A DNA stretch of 64,000 nucleotides. Origin: Longispora sp047121295 (GTDB lineage Bacteria; Actinomycetota; Actinomycetes; Mycobacteriales; Micromonosporaceae). Positions 52,901 through 61,858 of this stretch are shown here, piece after piece (position 1 is the stretch's first letter; each line of letters begins with the position of its first letter). Location: positions 372,001 to 436,000 of the forward strand of contig NZ_CP139447.1 of assembly GCF_047121295.1 (NCBI RefSeq), written 5' to 3'. Made by a program: the position numbers and the translations under genes. Below the pieces are notes generated by a model. It was given only the letters and a program-made list of their open reading frames with translations, was not told the DNA's origin and did no database searches.

Positions 52901-55756
52901 CTGCTCGTGGTCGGCGTGGTCGGCGGCCTCGGAGGGGGGCTGGGCGTGGTACACCCGGGGCTGGGACTGGCCGGTCAGCGCGGACACCTCATCCGCCGTG
53001 ACGGCGGCACCCGCCACCCGGGCGACACCTCGGGCGGCGACGGCCTGGCCACCGGACGGACCCGTCCACGCTCCGGCGTCTGGATTCGACTCCGAGCCCG
53101 ACCGGGCAGGCTGCTGCCCGCCGAGCAGGACCGGCTCCGAGCCGGACTGTGCGGACACGGTCCCGGACAGCGCCGACTCCGCGCCCGATGAAGCAGACTC
53201 CGAGCCCGGGAACTGCGACTCTGCCAGGCCCGGGCCGGACGGCGGCATGTCCGATGCCGACGGCGCCCCCGAGCCGGACAGCGGCCCGTCCTGGGCCGAA
53301 GGCGTCAGCTCCGGGCCGGCCGGGTCGGGTGTCGTCGACTCGGGCCCGGACGGTACGAACTGCGACGCCGACAGTGCCGGCTCCGAGTCCGACTGGGGCT
53401 CCGGGGTCGATCCCAGCACCGCCCCGAAGTAGGGGTCGGACAGATCCGGGGTCGAGCCGACGGCCGACGGGTCGGACGTCCGGGCCCCGGAACCATCCGA
53501 AGCCGGCGGCTCGAACTGGGCCGCGAACGCCGACCACGGAGCGTCCGCCGGCGGGTGCGCGACCTGCCCGGAGGGGGTCGAGCCGAGGTCCAGGCTGGGC
53601 GACGAGTAGTCGGGGGCCGGCACGCCTAGCTCGGCGGCGTCGGATGGCTGCGCGGGCGGCGGCCAGGCGTCAGCGGGCGGGGTGGACGACCACGCGTCGA
53701 CGGGCGTCCCAGCGTCCGCCGAGGCGGGCGGCCATGCGTCGGCAGACGGTCCGGCGGCGGCCGGGGGCCACGCGTCGGGAGATGCCGTGGCTGCTGGCGG
53801 CGATGGCCATGCGTCGGAGGAACCCTCGGCGGGCATCTCCTGCGGCCGGGCGTCGGCGGGCGTCGCAGGGGCCGCAGAGGCGGGTGGCCACTCGTTGACC
53901 GGTGGCGCCGAGGTCGGGGAGGCCGGTGGCCATGCGTCGGCAGGCGGCGCTGCGGCCGAGGGCCATGCGTCAGCGGGAGGTGCTGAGGTCGGGGAGGGCG
54001 CTGGCCATGCGTCGGACGGGGGTGGCTGGGTGGCCGAGACCGGGGGCCAGGCGTCGGCGGGCGGCGGCAGGTCGTTGCCGGGGGCCGGCAGAGCAGGCTC
54101 GGGCGAGGCGGCGGCCGGGGCGGGCCACGGGTCCTGCGGAGCCGGCGGGGCGGAGGTCGGCGCGGACCGGGGCCACGCTCCGGACGGATCCTGGTCCGGC
54201 GTCCCGGACTCGGGGGTACCCGGGGGCCACGGCTGCACGGTGGGGGGCAGGACGGGGGCACCCTGGGGCGGCGTACCAAAGGATTCGTGGGTCAGGGCGC
54301 CCTGGCCGGCCGACGGCCACTGGTCCGCCGGGGCGGCCGGTGGAGCCGAGACCGGCGCCTGGCCACCCGGGGCCGGGGCGCCCGAGACGGGGATGGCGGG
54401 CAGCGGGGCGCCGTTCTGCGGGGGCCACGCGTCCGCGCCCGGGGGCGGGCCGACGGGGTGCTCGACGGCGAGCTCGCCGGAGCGGTACACGCGGGACTGG
54501 CCCGGGGTCTGGGCCGCGCCCGGTTCGGGGGCGATCATGCCGGGGACGGTCGCCCGACCGATCACCGGGACGACCGGGACGACCTCTGCCGGCGAGTGTG
54601 GCACCAGGTCGGCGGCCGACAGCGCCGTGAGCGGGCGGGGCTCGGGGACCTCGTTCGCGACCGGCGGGGGTTCGTGCGACCAGGGGGTGGCGGGGTCGGC
54701 GACCGACTCCGCCCAGGGGGACTCCTCGGGCGGCGGGAAGCCCGCGCCGGAGGTGGGGGCGACGACCAGGTCGGCGGGCGGGGCCCACGGATCGGCCGCC
54801 GGCGACGCGGACTGCGAGGCCTGCGGCGGCGTGGCGCCCGGGCCGAACGGGTCGGCGGCGTCCAACGGGGCAGCGCCGCCGAACGGCGCGCCCGAGACCG
54901 GGACCTCGAACGACGGGGCGGAGGTGGCGGAATCGGCGGACGGGAACGGCGGGGTCTCGGGTTCCGGGGCGAACTCCCCGCCCCAGATCGCGCCGTCGGG
55001 CGGCGGCGGGGGCAGCTCGTAGGCCTCGGGCAGGTCCTCCTCGACGAGGTCCGCCTCAGGGAGCACGGTCCCGACCGGCGGCGGCTCCTCGAGGGGCGGC
55101 AGGTTGGCGTCGAGCGGGGCTTCGGACGCCAGCTCGGCGGCCCGGATCGCCGCCGGGTCGTAGCCGTCCCGGTCGTCGGGCACGTCGAACGGGTCCGGGC
55201 CGGGCTCGGGGCTCCACGCGGCCGGGGCGTCGTCCGGGTCCAGCGGGTGGGGCTCGCGGGCATCCGGGTCCAGCGGGGACAGCCCCGGCGGATCCAGCGG
55301 AGACAGCGGTGACCGGGAGGCGTCGAGCGGGGCGGGAGCGTCGACAGCGGGGATCGGGGCATCGAGCGCGGACGGGGCGTCGAGCGCGGACGGGGCGTCG
55401 AGCGCGGACCGCGCGTCCAGCGGTGACGGGGTGTCGAGCGCCGACGGGGCGTCGAAAGCGGAGATGGGCGCGTCCAGCGCGGACCCCGGTGTGGCGAGGT
55501 GGTGGGCCGGGTCCAGGGGGTGCGGCTCGACCCCACGGTCCGGCTCGGACAAGCCGGGCGAACCAGGCCCCGCGATCGGGCGGGCGGCGTCAGCTCCGGT
55601 ACCCGGAGAAAATGGGGTTTCCCACTGGCCCAGCCCGGTCCTCAGTGGTGGCCAGGTGGGCGGGCCGACGTGGTGGGCGGGGCGACCACAGCTCGGGCAG
55701 GCCGCCGCCTCGGAACCGAGGGGCGAACCGCAGGCCTCACACAACTCGTCGCTCAC
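49952..55756 (-). CDS. Giant disordered Trp/Pro/Gln-rich protein with zinc ribbon and membrane tail
   Basis: 1934 residues in one uninterrupted frame. Residues 6-23 form a zinc ribbon (CEAC and CPSC). Residues 60-440 are Pro/Asp/Glu/Ala-rich (LDAPSALDAPSA repeats), 444-700 carry DAWPP-type repeats, 750-900 are Ser/Gly-rich, 958-1620 have QWDQ/QWPAP/GQWNP repeats, and 1757-1800 are AQAPAPAAPP repeats. I count about 57 tryptophans, spread at intervals and mostly next to Pro, Asn or Asp. RRSNRR precedes one helix (1901-1923), so the bulk is probably cytosolic and tail-anchored. GTG 55756 with GGGAGGG upstream. No known function; a membrane-tethered multivalent scaffold is speculation. Confidence 0.8.
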   Translation of the reverse strand: MSDELCEACGSPLGSEAAACPSCGRPAHHVGPPTWPPLRTGLGQWETPFSPGTGADAARPIAGPGSPGLSEPDRGVEPHPLDPAHHLATPGSALDAPISAFDAPSALDTPSPLDARSALDAPSALDAPSALDAPIPAVDAPAPLDASRSPLSPLDPPGLSPLDPDAREPHPLDPDDAPAAWSPEPGPDPFDVPDDRDGYDPAAIRAAELASEAPLDANLPPLEEPPPVGTVLPEADLVEEDLPEAYELPPPPPDGAIWGGEFAPEPETPPFPSADSATSAPSFEVPVSGAPFGGAAPLDAADPFGPGATPPQASQSASPAADPWAPPADLVVAPTSGAGFPPPEESPWAESVADPATPWSHEPPPVANEVPEPRPLTALSAADLVPHSPAEVVPVVPVIGRATVPGMIAPEPGAAQTPGQSRVYRSGELAVEHPVGPPPGADAWPPQNGAPLPAIPVSGAPAPGGQAPVSAPPAAPADQWPSAGQGALTHESFGTPPQGAPVLPPTVQPWPPGTPESGTPDQDPSGAWPRSAPTSAPPAPQDPWPAPAAASPEPALPAPGNDLPPPADAWPPVSATQPPPSDAWPAPSPTSAPPADAWPSAAAPPADAWPPASPTSAPPVNEWPPASAAPATPADARPQEMPAEGSSDAWPSPPAATASPDAWPPAAAGPSADAWPPASADAGTPVDAWSSTPPADAWPPPAQPSDAAELGVPAPDYSSPSLDLGSTPSGQVAHPPADAPWSAFAAQFEPPASDGSGARTSDPSAVGSTPDLSDPYFGAVLGSTPEPQSDSEPALSASQFVPSGPESTTPDPAGPELTPSAQDGPLSGSGAPSASDMPPSGPGLAESQFPGSESASSGAESALSGTVSAQSGSEPVLLGGQQPARSGSESNPDAGAWTGPSGGQAVAARGVARVAGAAVTADEVSALTGQSQPRVYHAQPPSEAADHADHEQPRVEQWPAPGQPARNAQSEQWPDQSQQPGQAEAPAAGFPAAGQTPSAGYPEPGQTPSSGFPMAGTTPGGYPAPGQGGSGEWQAQPEQWPAPGQASASAPGQGPLPTPGHAASPPASGHPGDGHGPQTPASAVGAWDPASPPVDQWNPHPGVPSGSQQPVAPSAGQWEAPAAAGQWNPPSGSPAEPGQWNPPSGPPAASGQWDQSSAAQWPAPSAQAQQGQTAQPAQHGQGAQLAQHGQTAQPGHGAQPGQSAQPGQAPPQGQGAHPGQAEQPGQGAQPHHAFQPGQAPSQAPAPAPAPAAWDPSAPPSAAGQWNQSAPDQWPAPSQAGLAPSSSPAAWDNAAQQPPADHAAPGSGQWPAPTGSPQPGQAAPGAAGNWNQAAPPHSGHPDQATPPPAGQWAQSTPPPSGQWDQSTPPPPGQWDQAAPQSPPAQWDAQPSAAPGQWDQPSAPAAGQWPAPTGQPQPGQFPPAAPGQWDQPPAGSPSAPWPAPAQPGQAGQQGQATPPAPGGWDPAAPPSAQRQQPPAQWDQGPSAQWHQHASTPPGQHPAGGQHPATGQHPDSGQQAPGQHPGPGQQSAQFGAQGQWPDPGQSASPPVPVWHDFARPAPEQQLPVPQGPPPGPAQPNYTAPATPTPVGYPPAGHDAPGGQFQTPSAFGAAGQPWPPEPVSGPGGGRASFSGERGEETPPRRGPGGDVPQLPTTKVPAVSTIPTTRVPAQSTGSPATPSEEPFGGTPAEPAASQAASAPEPAAPAPSEWPSAQQGPVPAEPAGPPPAQPPAGRFQGRAQVQPRTPTPAAPPTPAPVQAAPPAQAPAPAAPPAQAPAPAAPPAQAPAPASPLAQAPALATPPAHVPPQAGAPSYGQAHAPAQAVPPAPTGPPADPPRGTVYGGGTPLPTPPATSHPYGNTGGYGVLSPMETTNGSLTGQIFGPRSPFALPPPEPEPERRSNRRVLIILGIVLTVMVSLGVAAALYLQDLLTWMFAG
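50400..50489 (-). repeat. 30-bp tandem repeats inside the giant-protein gene
   Basis: Three near-identical 30-bp units encode AQAPAPAAPP (residues about 1757-1790); the last two (50430-50459, 50460-50489) are almost perfect copies. They show recent slippage-type expansion within the coding sequence. Confidence 0.8.
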
Positions 55757-55852
55757 CGGAGCCCTCCCACTGCCGAGCGCTCACCAATACTGTCACGGAT
55801 CGACGCAGCTCTTCGAAGTTGTACCACTAGCGATGTCAGCTGGGCGTGAACC

Positions 55853-57253
55853 CTAACCCGCCGGGGTCGCCGCACCGGAACCGGCCACCGGGGTTCCCGC
55901 GGCGGGCTCCTTGCCCGGTTCGGCGGCGACGGCCGGCGGCGGATCGGCCGGCGTCGAGCCCGCGCCGGTCGGCGTGGTGGTCCCCGTGCCGGTGGTCGGC
56001 GGCGTGGTGGGAGTGGACGGCGTCGGCGTCGGCGTGGGGGTGGACGGCGTCGGGGTCGGCGTGGGAGTGGGGGTCGGCGTGGGGGTCGGCGTCGGCGTCG
56101 GGGTGGGCTTCGGCGGCTTGATCTCGTCGACGACCCGGGTGGCCCGGTAGAACTGGTAGGTGCTGACCGGGGAGATCTTCACCACGTCGCCCGGCTCGGG
56201 GGCCTGGATGACCTTGTTGTCGCCGATGTAGATGACGACGTGGTAGATGTCCTGCCAGCGGGACGGGGACGCGTTGTAGAACAGCAGGTCACCGGGGAGG
56301 AGCTGGGAGGCGTCGACCTCCTTGGTGGTGTGGTACTGGTCGTTCGCGATCCGGGTCACCGACACCCCGGCGGCGTTGTAGGACCACTGCACGAGGCCGG
56401 AGCAGTCGAACGTGTTGTTCCTGCCGTCGGCGCCCCAGACATACGGCCGGCCGAGGCGGGTCTTCGCCCACGCGACCGCTTCGAGGGCCTTGGGGTTGGC
56501 CGTCTCGCCGAGGGAGTTGGGCTTGAGGCCGGCGAGCTTGGTCTGGTTCAGCTCGTACGCGAACTTGTCGGCGTTGGCCTTGGTGAGCTGCGTCGAGTAC
56601 TCCGCGCGCAGGGCGGTCAGGGCCGCGAGCCGCTGGTCGTACTGCCCCTTGAGGGTGGTGAACGCCGTCGTCGCCGCCGTCTGGGCCGCCACGGCCTTGT
56701 CGTAGGCGACCTGGGCGGCCTGCTGGTTGCGCTGCGCGGTCAGGTAGTCCTTCGCCGTGTACTGCCCCTTGGTGCTCTTCTGCTCGTGCAGGCCCGGGGC
56801 GAGGGCGGACAGGTCGCGGAAGTCCTTGCCGAGCTGGCCGAGCGGTTCGAGGGCCTGGGCCTCGCGGTAGCTGGCGGCCGCGGCGTCGGACGCCTGGCTC
56901 TCCCAGCCGGTGAGGATCGCGGTGGCGGCGTCCAGCGACTCCTTGGTCTGCGTGACGGCCTGCTGGCTCGCCTGGGCCGTGATCTGGGCGGCGAGGGACT
57001 GCTGCTCCAGGAGCCGGACGGCGACGGCCTCGGCGTTCACCCGGGCCTCGATGGCGCGGATCGCGGGGTCGTCGACGTCGCCGTGCACGGTCGGGACGGC
57101 CGCTCCGGGCACCGGCAGCGGCGGCCGGACCCCCGGGTCGGGGATCGCGCTGCTGGTCGGGGGGTTGCCGGGGTCAGCGGCGGACGGGGTGGCGAAGGCG
57201 AGGGCGCCGATCAGGGCGCACAGAAAAAACCAAGCGGTCTTTCTCGTCTTCAT
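55853..57253 (-). CDS. NlpC/P60 peptidoglycan endopeptidase (RipA/D-type) with TP-repeat tail
   Basis: 466 residues. Sec signal (residues 1-26), a coiled-coil region (65-235) as in RipA-like hydrolases, and an NlpC/P60 domain (255-370) with catalytic Cys284 in FDCSGLVQWSY and His338 in IYHVVIYIGD. A (TP)n/(STP) tail from about 388 is likely wall-spanning. It cleaves stem peptides, usually in cell separation. ATG 57253 with a GGGGGCGGA ribosome site. It lies directly upstream of the giant disordered protein gene on the same strand (96 bp gap), so they may be co-transcribed. Confidence 0.92.
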   Translation of the reverse strand: MKTRKTAWFFLCALIGALAFATPSAADPGNPPTSSAIPDPGVRPPLPVPGAAVPTVHGDVDDPAIRAIEARVNAEAVAVRLLEQQSLAAQITAQASQQAVTQTKESLDAATAILTGWESQASDAAAASYREAQALEPLGQLGKDFRDLSALAPGLHEQKSTKGQYTAKDYLTAQRNQQAAQVAYDKAVAAQTAATTAFTTLKGQYDQRLAALTALRAEYSTQLTKANADKFAYELNQTKLAGLKPNSLGETANPKALEAVAWAKTRLGRPYVWGADGRNNTFDCSGLVQWSYNAAGVSVTRIANDQYHTTKEVDASQLLPGDLLFYNASPSRWQDIYHVVIYIGDNKVIQAPEPGDVVKISPVSTYQFYRATRVVDEIKPPKPTPTPTPTPTPTPTPTPTPTPSTPTPTPTPSTPTTPPTTGTGTTTPTGAGSTPADPPPAVAAEPGKEPAAGTPVAGSGAATPAG

Positions 57254-57396
57254 TCCGCCCCCTGTGTCGCCGAACACTGACCCCTGCCACAGTACGAAAG
57301 CCGCACCAGGCTTGCTACCCCAAAATCGGTCGGTAATCAGGCTGTGACCCATAGGGCAGCGAAATCCCTGGTGAAGTCGCGACGTACTCTCGGGAC

Positions 57397-58562
57397 ATGG
57401 ACGCCGGACTGAAGCGCGAGCTGGAAGCAAAGGTCTACTCGGGGGAGCGCCTGACCCGCGCCGACGGTGAGGCACTCTACGCCTCCGACGACCTCGCCTG
57501 GCTGGGCCGGTTGGCGCACCACAAGCGCACCGAGCTCAACGGCGAGGACGTCATGTTCAACGTCAACCGGCACCTGAACCTGACGAACGTCTGCTCGGCG
57601 TCCTGCGCGTACTGCTCGTTCCAGCGCAAGCCGGGCGAGAAGGACGCGTACACGATGCGGGTCGAGGAAGCCGTCCGGCTCGCCAAGGAGATGGAGAACG
57701 AGCAGCTCACCGAGCTGCACATCGTCAACGGCCTGCACCCGACCCTGCCGTGGAAGTACTACCCCCGGGTCCTGCGCGAGCTGAAGGCCGCGCTGCCGAA
57801 CGTGAAGCTGAAGGCGTTCACGGCCACCGAGGTGCAGTGGTTCGAGAAGATCTCCGGCCTCGGGGCCAGCGAGATCCTCGACGAGCTGATCGACGCCGGC
57901 CTTGAGTCGCTGACCGGCGGCGGCGCGGAGATCTTCGACTGGGAGGTCCGCCAGCACATCGTGGACCACGCCTGCCACTGGGAGGACTGGTCCCGGATCC
58001 ACCGCCTCGCGCACGAGAAGGGGCTGAAGACCCCGGCGACGATGCTGTACGGGCACATCGAGGAGCCCCGGCACCGGGTCGACCACGTGATGCGCCTGCG
58101 CGAGCTGCAGGACGAGACCGGCGGCTTCGTGGTGTTCATCCCGCTGCGCTACCAGCACGACTTCGTGGACTCCAAGGACGGCATCATCCGCAACCGGATC
58201 CAGGCCCGGACGACGATGGCCAGCCCGGCGGAGTCGCTGAAGACGTTCGCGGTGTCCCGGCTGATGTTCGACAACGTGCCGCACGTGAAGAACTTCTGGG
58301 TGATGCACGGCCTGTCGCTGGCCCAGCTGTCGCTCAACTTCGGGGCGGACGACCTGGACGGCTCGGTCGTGGAGTACAAGATCACGCACGACGCCGACTC
58401 CTACGGCACGCCGAACAAGATGCACCGCGAGGACCTGATGGAGATGATCCGCGACGCGGGCTTCCGTCCGGTGGAGCGCAACACCCGCTACGAGGTCGTG
58501 CGCACCTTCGAGAAGGGCCCGGCGCTGGCCGAGCGCCGCGCCGAGCCGCAGCAGGTCTGGGC

Positions 58563-58566
<4 letters not shown>
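57397..58566 (+). CDS. mqnE: Aminofutalosine synthase (radical SAM)
   Basis: 389 residues. Radical SAM cluster cysteines 66, 70 and 73 in NVCSASCAYCSF; the surrounding NVNRHLNLTN, LHIVNGLHPTLPW, FTATEVQWFEK and GGGAEIFDWEVRQ are MqnE hallmarks. It joins chorismate-derived enolpyruvyl-benzoate with SAM to form aminofutalosine, the opening reaction of the futalosine route. ATG 57397 has TACTCT 6 nt upstream (leaderless). Streptomyces has mqnE beside mqnL/P/M; here it is 12 kb away. Stop shared with the convergent NAT gene. Confidence 0.95.
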
Positions 58567-59456
<890 letters not shown>

Positions 59457-59466
59457 GGCCGCAACA

Positions 59467-60009
59467 CTAACCAGCGGCCCCGGAGTCCGCCGGCCGCCGA
59501 CGGCGGAGCAGGGCCAGTACCCCCAGAGCCGCCGCCGCGACCAGGCACAGCCCGACGGCGGACCACTTCGCCAGGGTCAGGATGTTCGTGACCTCCGCGA
59601 CCCCGTCCAGGCGGTCCGGGTAGTTCAGCAGCAGGGTGACGATGGCGGCGTTCTCGGCGTAGTCGGCGAGCGCGTAGATCACCGGGAGGGCCAGCACCCA
59701 CCGGCCGACCCCGGCCCGCCGGGCCAGCGCCGCGAACCCGACCAGGCCGAACAGCAGCAGCGCGGCCGGCAGGAGCACGTCGCCGGTCAGGTTGAGGACC
59801 GCGTGCCAGCGCCGCCCGTCGGCGCCGTATGCCGTGAGCAGGTCATACGCCTGCTGCGGGGTGTAGCCGTGCAGGTTGATGCCGGTCCGGGCGCCGGCCA
59901 TGTCGAGGACACCCGGGCCGAACCGGTGCTGGAACCAGGTCGCGGCCACGTTCATCCCCGCCAGGATCACGAAGGCCGGGACGGCGGTGCGCGGAACGGT
60001 GAGCTTCAT
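59467..60009 (-). CDS. Four-helix membrane protein of unknown function
   Basis: 180 residues. Helices at about 9-25, 75-95, 103-122 and 142-165; the loop after helix 1 (FGPGVLDMAGARTGINLHGYTPQQAYDLLTAYG) probably lies outside. ATG 60009 with GGAAGGAC upstream, so translation is leader-dependent. It lies 10 bp downstream of the NAT start on the opposite face of the same strand, i.e. it runs toward NAT and may be co-transcribed with it. I recognise no named family. Confidence 0.75.
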   Translation of the reverse strand: MKLTVPRTAVPAFVILAGMNVAATWFQHRFGPGVLDMAGARTGINLHGYTPQQAYDLLTAYGADGRRWHAVLNLTGDVLLPAALLLFGLVGFAALARRAGVGRWVLALPVIYALADYAENAAIVTLLLNYPDRLDGVAEVTNILTLAKWSAVGLCLVAAAALGVLALLRRRRPADSGAAG

Positions 60010-60057
60010 GACTGTCCTTCCGGGAAGGCGATGTCCGCATCGTGCCGGCTCGGGGTC

Positions 60058-60115
60058 GTCGGGTCCAGCACGGCCGGGCCACGCGGAGGGGCGTCGGGTC
60101 CAGCACGGCCGGGCC
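60058..60115. repeat. Duplicated 23-bp block in an intergenic region
   Basis: GTCGGGTCCAGCACGGCCGG plus GCC occurs perfectly at 60058-60080 and 60093-60115 (period 35), in the divergent gap before the EEP gene. Confidence 0.7.
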
Positions 60116-60156
60116 GGGCACCGGGCGAACCGGAATTCCGCTGGCAGGATTGGCCG

Positions 60157-61116
60157 ATGAGAATCCTGTCGATCATGGCCTGGGTGGCCACCGCCGCGTG
60201 GGGGGTGTTCGCGGCCGTCCGGCTCGGCGGGCTCGAACACGGGTGGCCGTTGCGGCCGGCGATGGCCTACACGCCGTACGTGGCGCTCGGGGTCCTCGTA
60301 CCCGTCGGACTGGCTCTGGCCGCGCGGAACTGGCGGGCGTCGGCGGCGGCGCTGGTGGTGGCGGTCGCCCTGGCCGCCGCCGTGCTGCCGCGCTGGGTGC
60401 CGGGCGACGCGGGCAGCGCGGACGGCCCCACCCTGCGACTGATGAGCAGCAACCTGCTCGCGGGCTCGGCCGACCTCCGCGTGCTGCGTGGGCTGGTCGA
60501 GCGGCACCACGTCGACGTGCTCAGCGTGCAGGAGCTGACCCCGGAGGCCGACGCGGAGATCGCGCGGTGGTTCCCGAACCGGGTCGCCCAGCCGGAGGAG
60601 GGCGTCGCCGGCACCGGGATCTACTCGGTGTTTCCGCTGGCCAGGCTGCGGAGCCTGGAGCCGGCCGGCACTGGGTTCATGATGACCGGCGCCACGGTGA
60701 CCACCCCGGCCGGCGCCGTCGAACTGCTCGCCACGCACCCGATCGCCCCCAGCGAACGGGAGCTGTCCGGCCCGTGGACCGACGAGCTGAACCGGCTGCC
60801 CCGGGCCACCCCGCACGGTCGGGTCCGGATCCTCGCCGGGGACTTCAACGCCACCCTGGACCACGCGCCGCTCCGGGCCGTGCTCGACAGCGGCTACCGG
60901 GACTCCGGCGAGGCGCTTGGGCGCGGCCTGACCTGGACCTGGCCCAACATCCCGCACCCGGCGACCACGGTCCTCGGGGTGTCCCTGCCGCCGGTGACCA
61001 TCGATCACGTTCTCGTCGACGAGCGGGTCGAGGTCAGGGGCTACGACGTCTATGACCTGCCCGGCACCGATCACCGGCCGGTGCTGGCCGAGCTGACCCT
61101 GCCCCGTACCCTCTGA
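60157..61116 (+). CDS. Membrane-anchored endonuclease/exonuclease/phosphatase-family protein
   Basis: 319 residues. Three N-terminal helices (to about residue 85), then an EEP domain: LRLMSSNLLAGSAD, VDVLSVQELTPEA (metal Glu), LAGDFNATLDH and PGTDHRPVLAEL (catalytic His). EEP domains outside the membrane often act on phosphodiesters such as nucleic acid or lipid head groups. ATG 60157 with CAGGAT 6 nt upstream (leaderless). The promoter of the next gene lies inside its last codons. Confidence 0.88.
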   Translation: MRILSIMAWVATAAWGVFAAVRLGGLEHGWPLRPAMAYTPYVALGVLVPVGLALAARNWRASAAALVVAVALAAAVLPRWVPGDAGSADGPTLRLMSSNLLAGSADLRVLRGLVERHHVDVLSVQELTPEADAEIARWFPNRVAQPEEGVAGTGIYSVFPLARLRSLEPAGTGFMMTGATVTTPAGAVELLATHPIAPSERELSGPWTDELNRLPRATPHGRVRILAGDFNATLDHAPLRAVLDSGYRDSGEALGRGLTWTWPNIPHPATTVLGVSLPPVTIDHVLVDERVEVRGYDVYDLPGTDHRPVLAELTLPRTL

Positions 61117-61119
61117 GGT

Positions 61120-61542
61120 GTGTCTGAGCGGGCGACGTTCCCGAAACGGGACGAGGATGGGCGGGTAGTTGCGTACGCGGACATATTCGCGGCAACGCTC
61201 GCCATGCTTGTCCTGTCCCTGGTCGCCGTCCTGGTGATCGACCTGGTCGCCGTGGCCTTCGGGGCCGGGTTCGGCCGGTCGAGCGGCTGGCTGGCCATCG
61301 TGCTGCCGGCGTGGCTGTTCGTCGAGGAGTACCGGGCGTGGCGGGTGCCCGGCCGGATCATGATCGCGGCGCTCGGCATCCTGCTCGGTTTCCTGGCCGG
61401 CACAGGCGCGGCCTTCCTGGCCAACTATCTGCCGCCGCTGTTCTCCGGCGGCGTCGGTGCGGCGGTGACCACGCTGGTCTACGCCTCGTTCTGGTTCTTT
61501 GGTATCCGCCTGCTCGCCCGGCGTACCGGTGATGGGGGTTAG
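61120..61542 (+). CDS. Small membrane protein, unknown
   Basis: 140 residues with four predicted helices (about 20-45, 53-68, 78-100, 108-130). GTG 61120 with TACCCT 7 nt upstream; that hexamer overlaps the end of the EEP gene. No recognised domain. It is followed after 4 bp by the DUF4229 gene, suggesting an operon of small membrane proteins. Confidence 0.75.
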   Translation: MSERATFPKRDEDGRVVAYADIFAATLAMLVLSLVAVLVIDLVAVAFGAGFGRSSGWLAIVLPAWLFVEEYRAWRVPGRIMIAALGILLGFLAGTGAAFLANYLPPLFSGGVGAAVTTLVYASFWFFGIRLLARRTGDGG

Positions 61543-61546
61543 TCCG

Positions 61547-61858
61547 TTGAGTCCGTTCGTCAAGTACACCCTGGCCCGGCTGGGCATGTTCGCGGCCGTG
61601 CTGGTCGTGCTCGTGCTGCTGCCGCTGCCGGTCAGCCTGGTCGTCAAGGTGATGATCGCGCTGCTGATCTCGCTGGTGCTGTCGTTCTTCCTGCTGAAGA
61701 AGATGCGGGACGAGATGAGCGACTACATCGCGGGCACCGTGCAGCGCCGGCAGGCCGAGAAGGACAAGCTCCGCGCGGCGCTGGCCGGCGAGGACGAGGA
61801 CGCCCCGCCGGCCGCTTCGACGGCCGACGCGCCGGCCGAGGACCCGAAGAAGGACTAG
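61547..61858 (+). CDS. DUF4229-family small membrane protein
   Basis: 103 residues: two helices (FVKYTLARLGMFAAVLVVLVLL and a second to about 45), then a basic/acidic amphipathic region (KKMRDEMSDYIAGTVQRRQAEKDKLR) and an acidic tail. Typical of actinobacterial DUF4229. TTG 61547 is chosen because the product then begins MSPFVKYTLARLG as family members do and GGGGG lies 8 nt upstream; ATG 61532 is the alternative. Stop lies in a CTAG shared with the convergent phosphoesterase. Confidence 0.8.
   Translation: MSPFVKYTLARLGMFAAVLVVLVLLPLPVSLVVKVMIALLISLVLSFFLLKKMRDEMSDYIAGTVQRRQAEKDKLRAALAGEDEDAPPAASTADAPAEDPKKD

Noticed and set aside
51280..55022. Long plus-strand open frames (51280-53001, 53682-55022 and others) opposite the giant protein gene
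   Set aside because: They are antisense shadows of repetitive high-GC DNA: composition is Arg/Pro/Gly-rich without domains, ribosome sites or coherent termini, while the minus-strand frame has a zinc ribbon, a ribosome site and a membrane tail.
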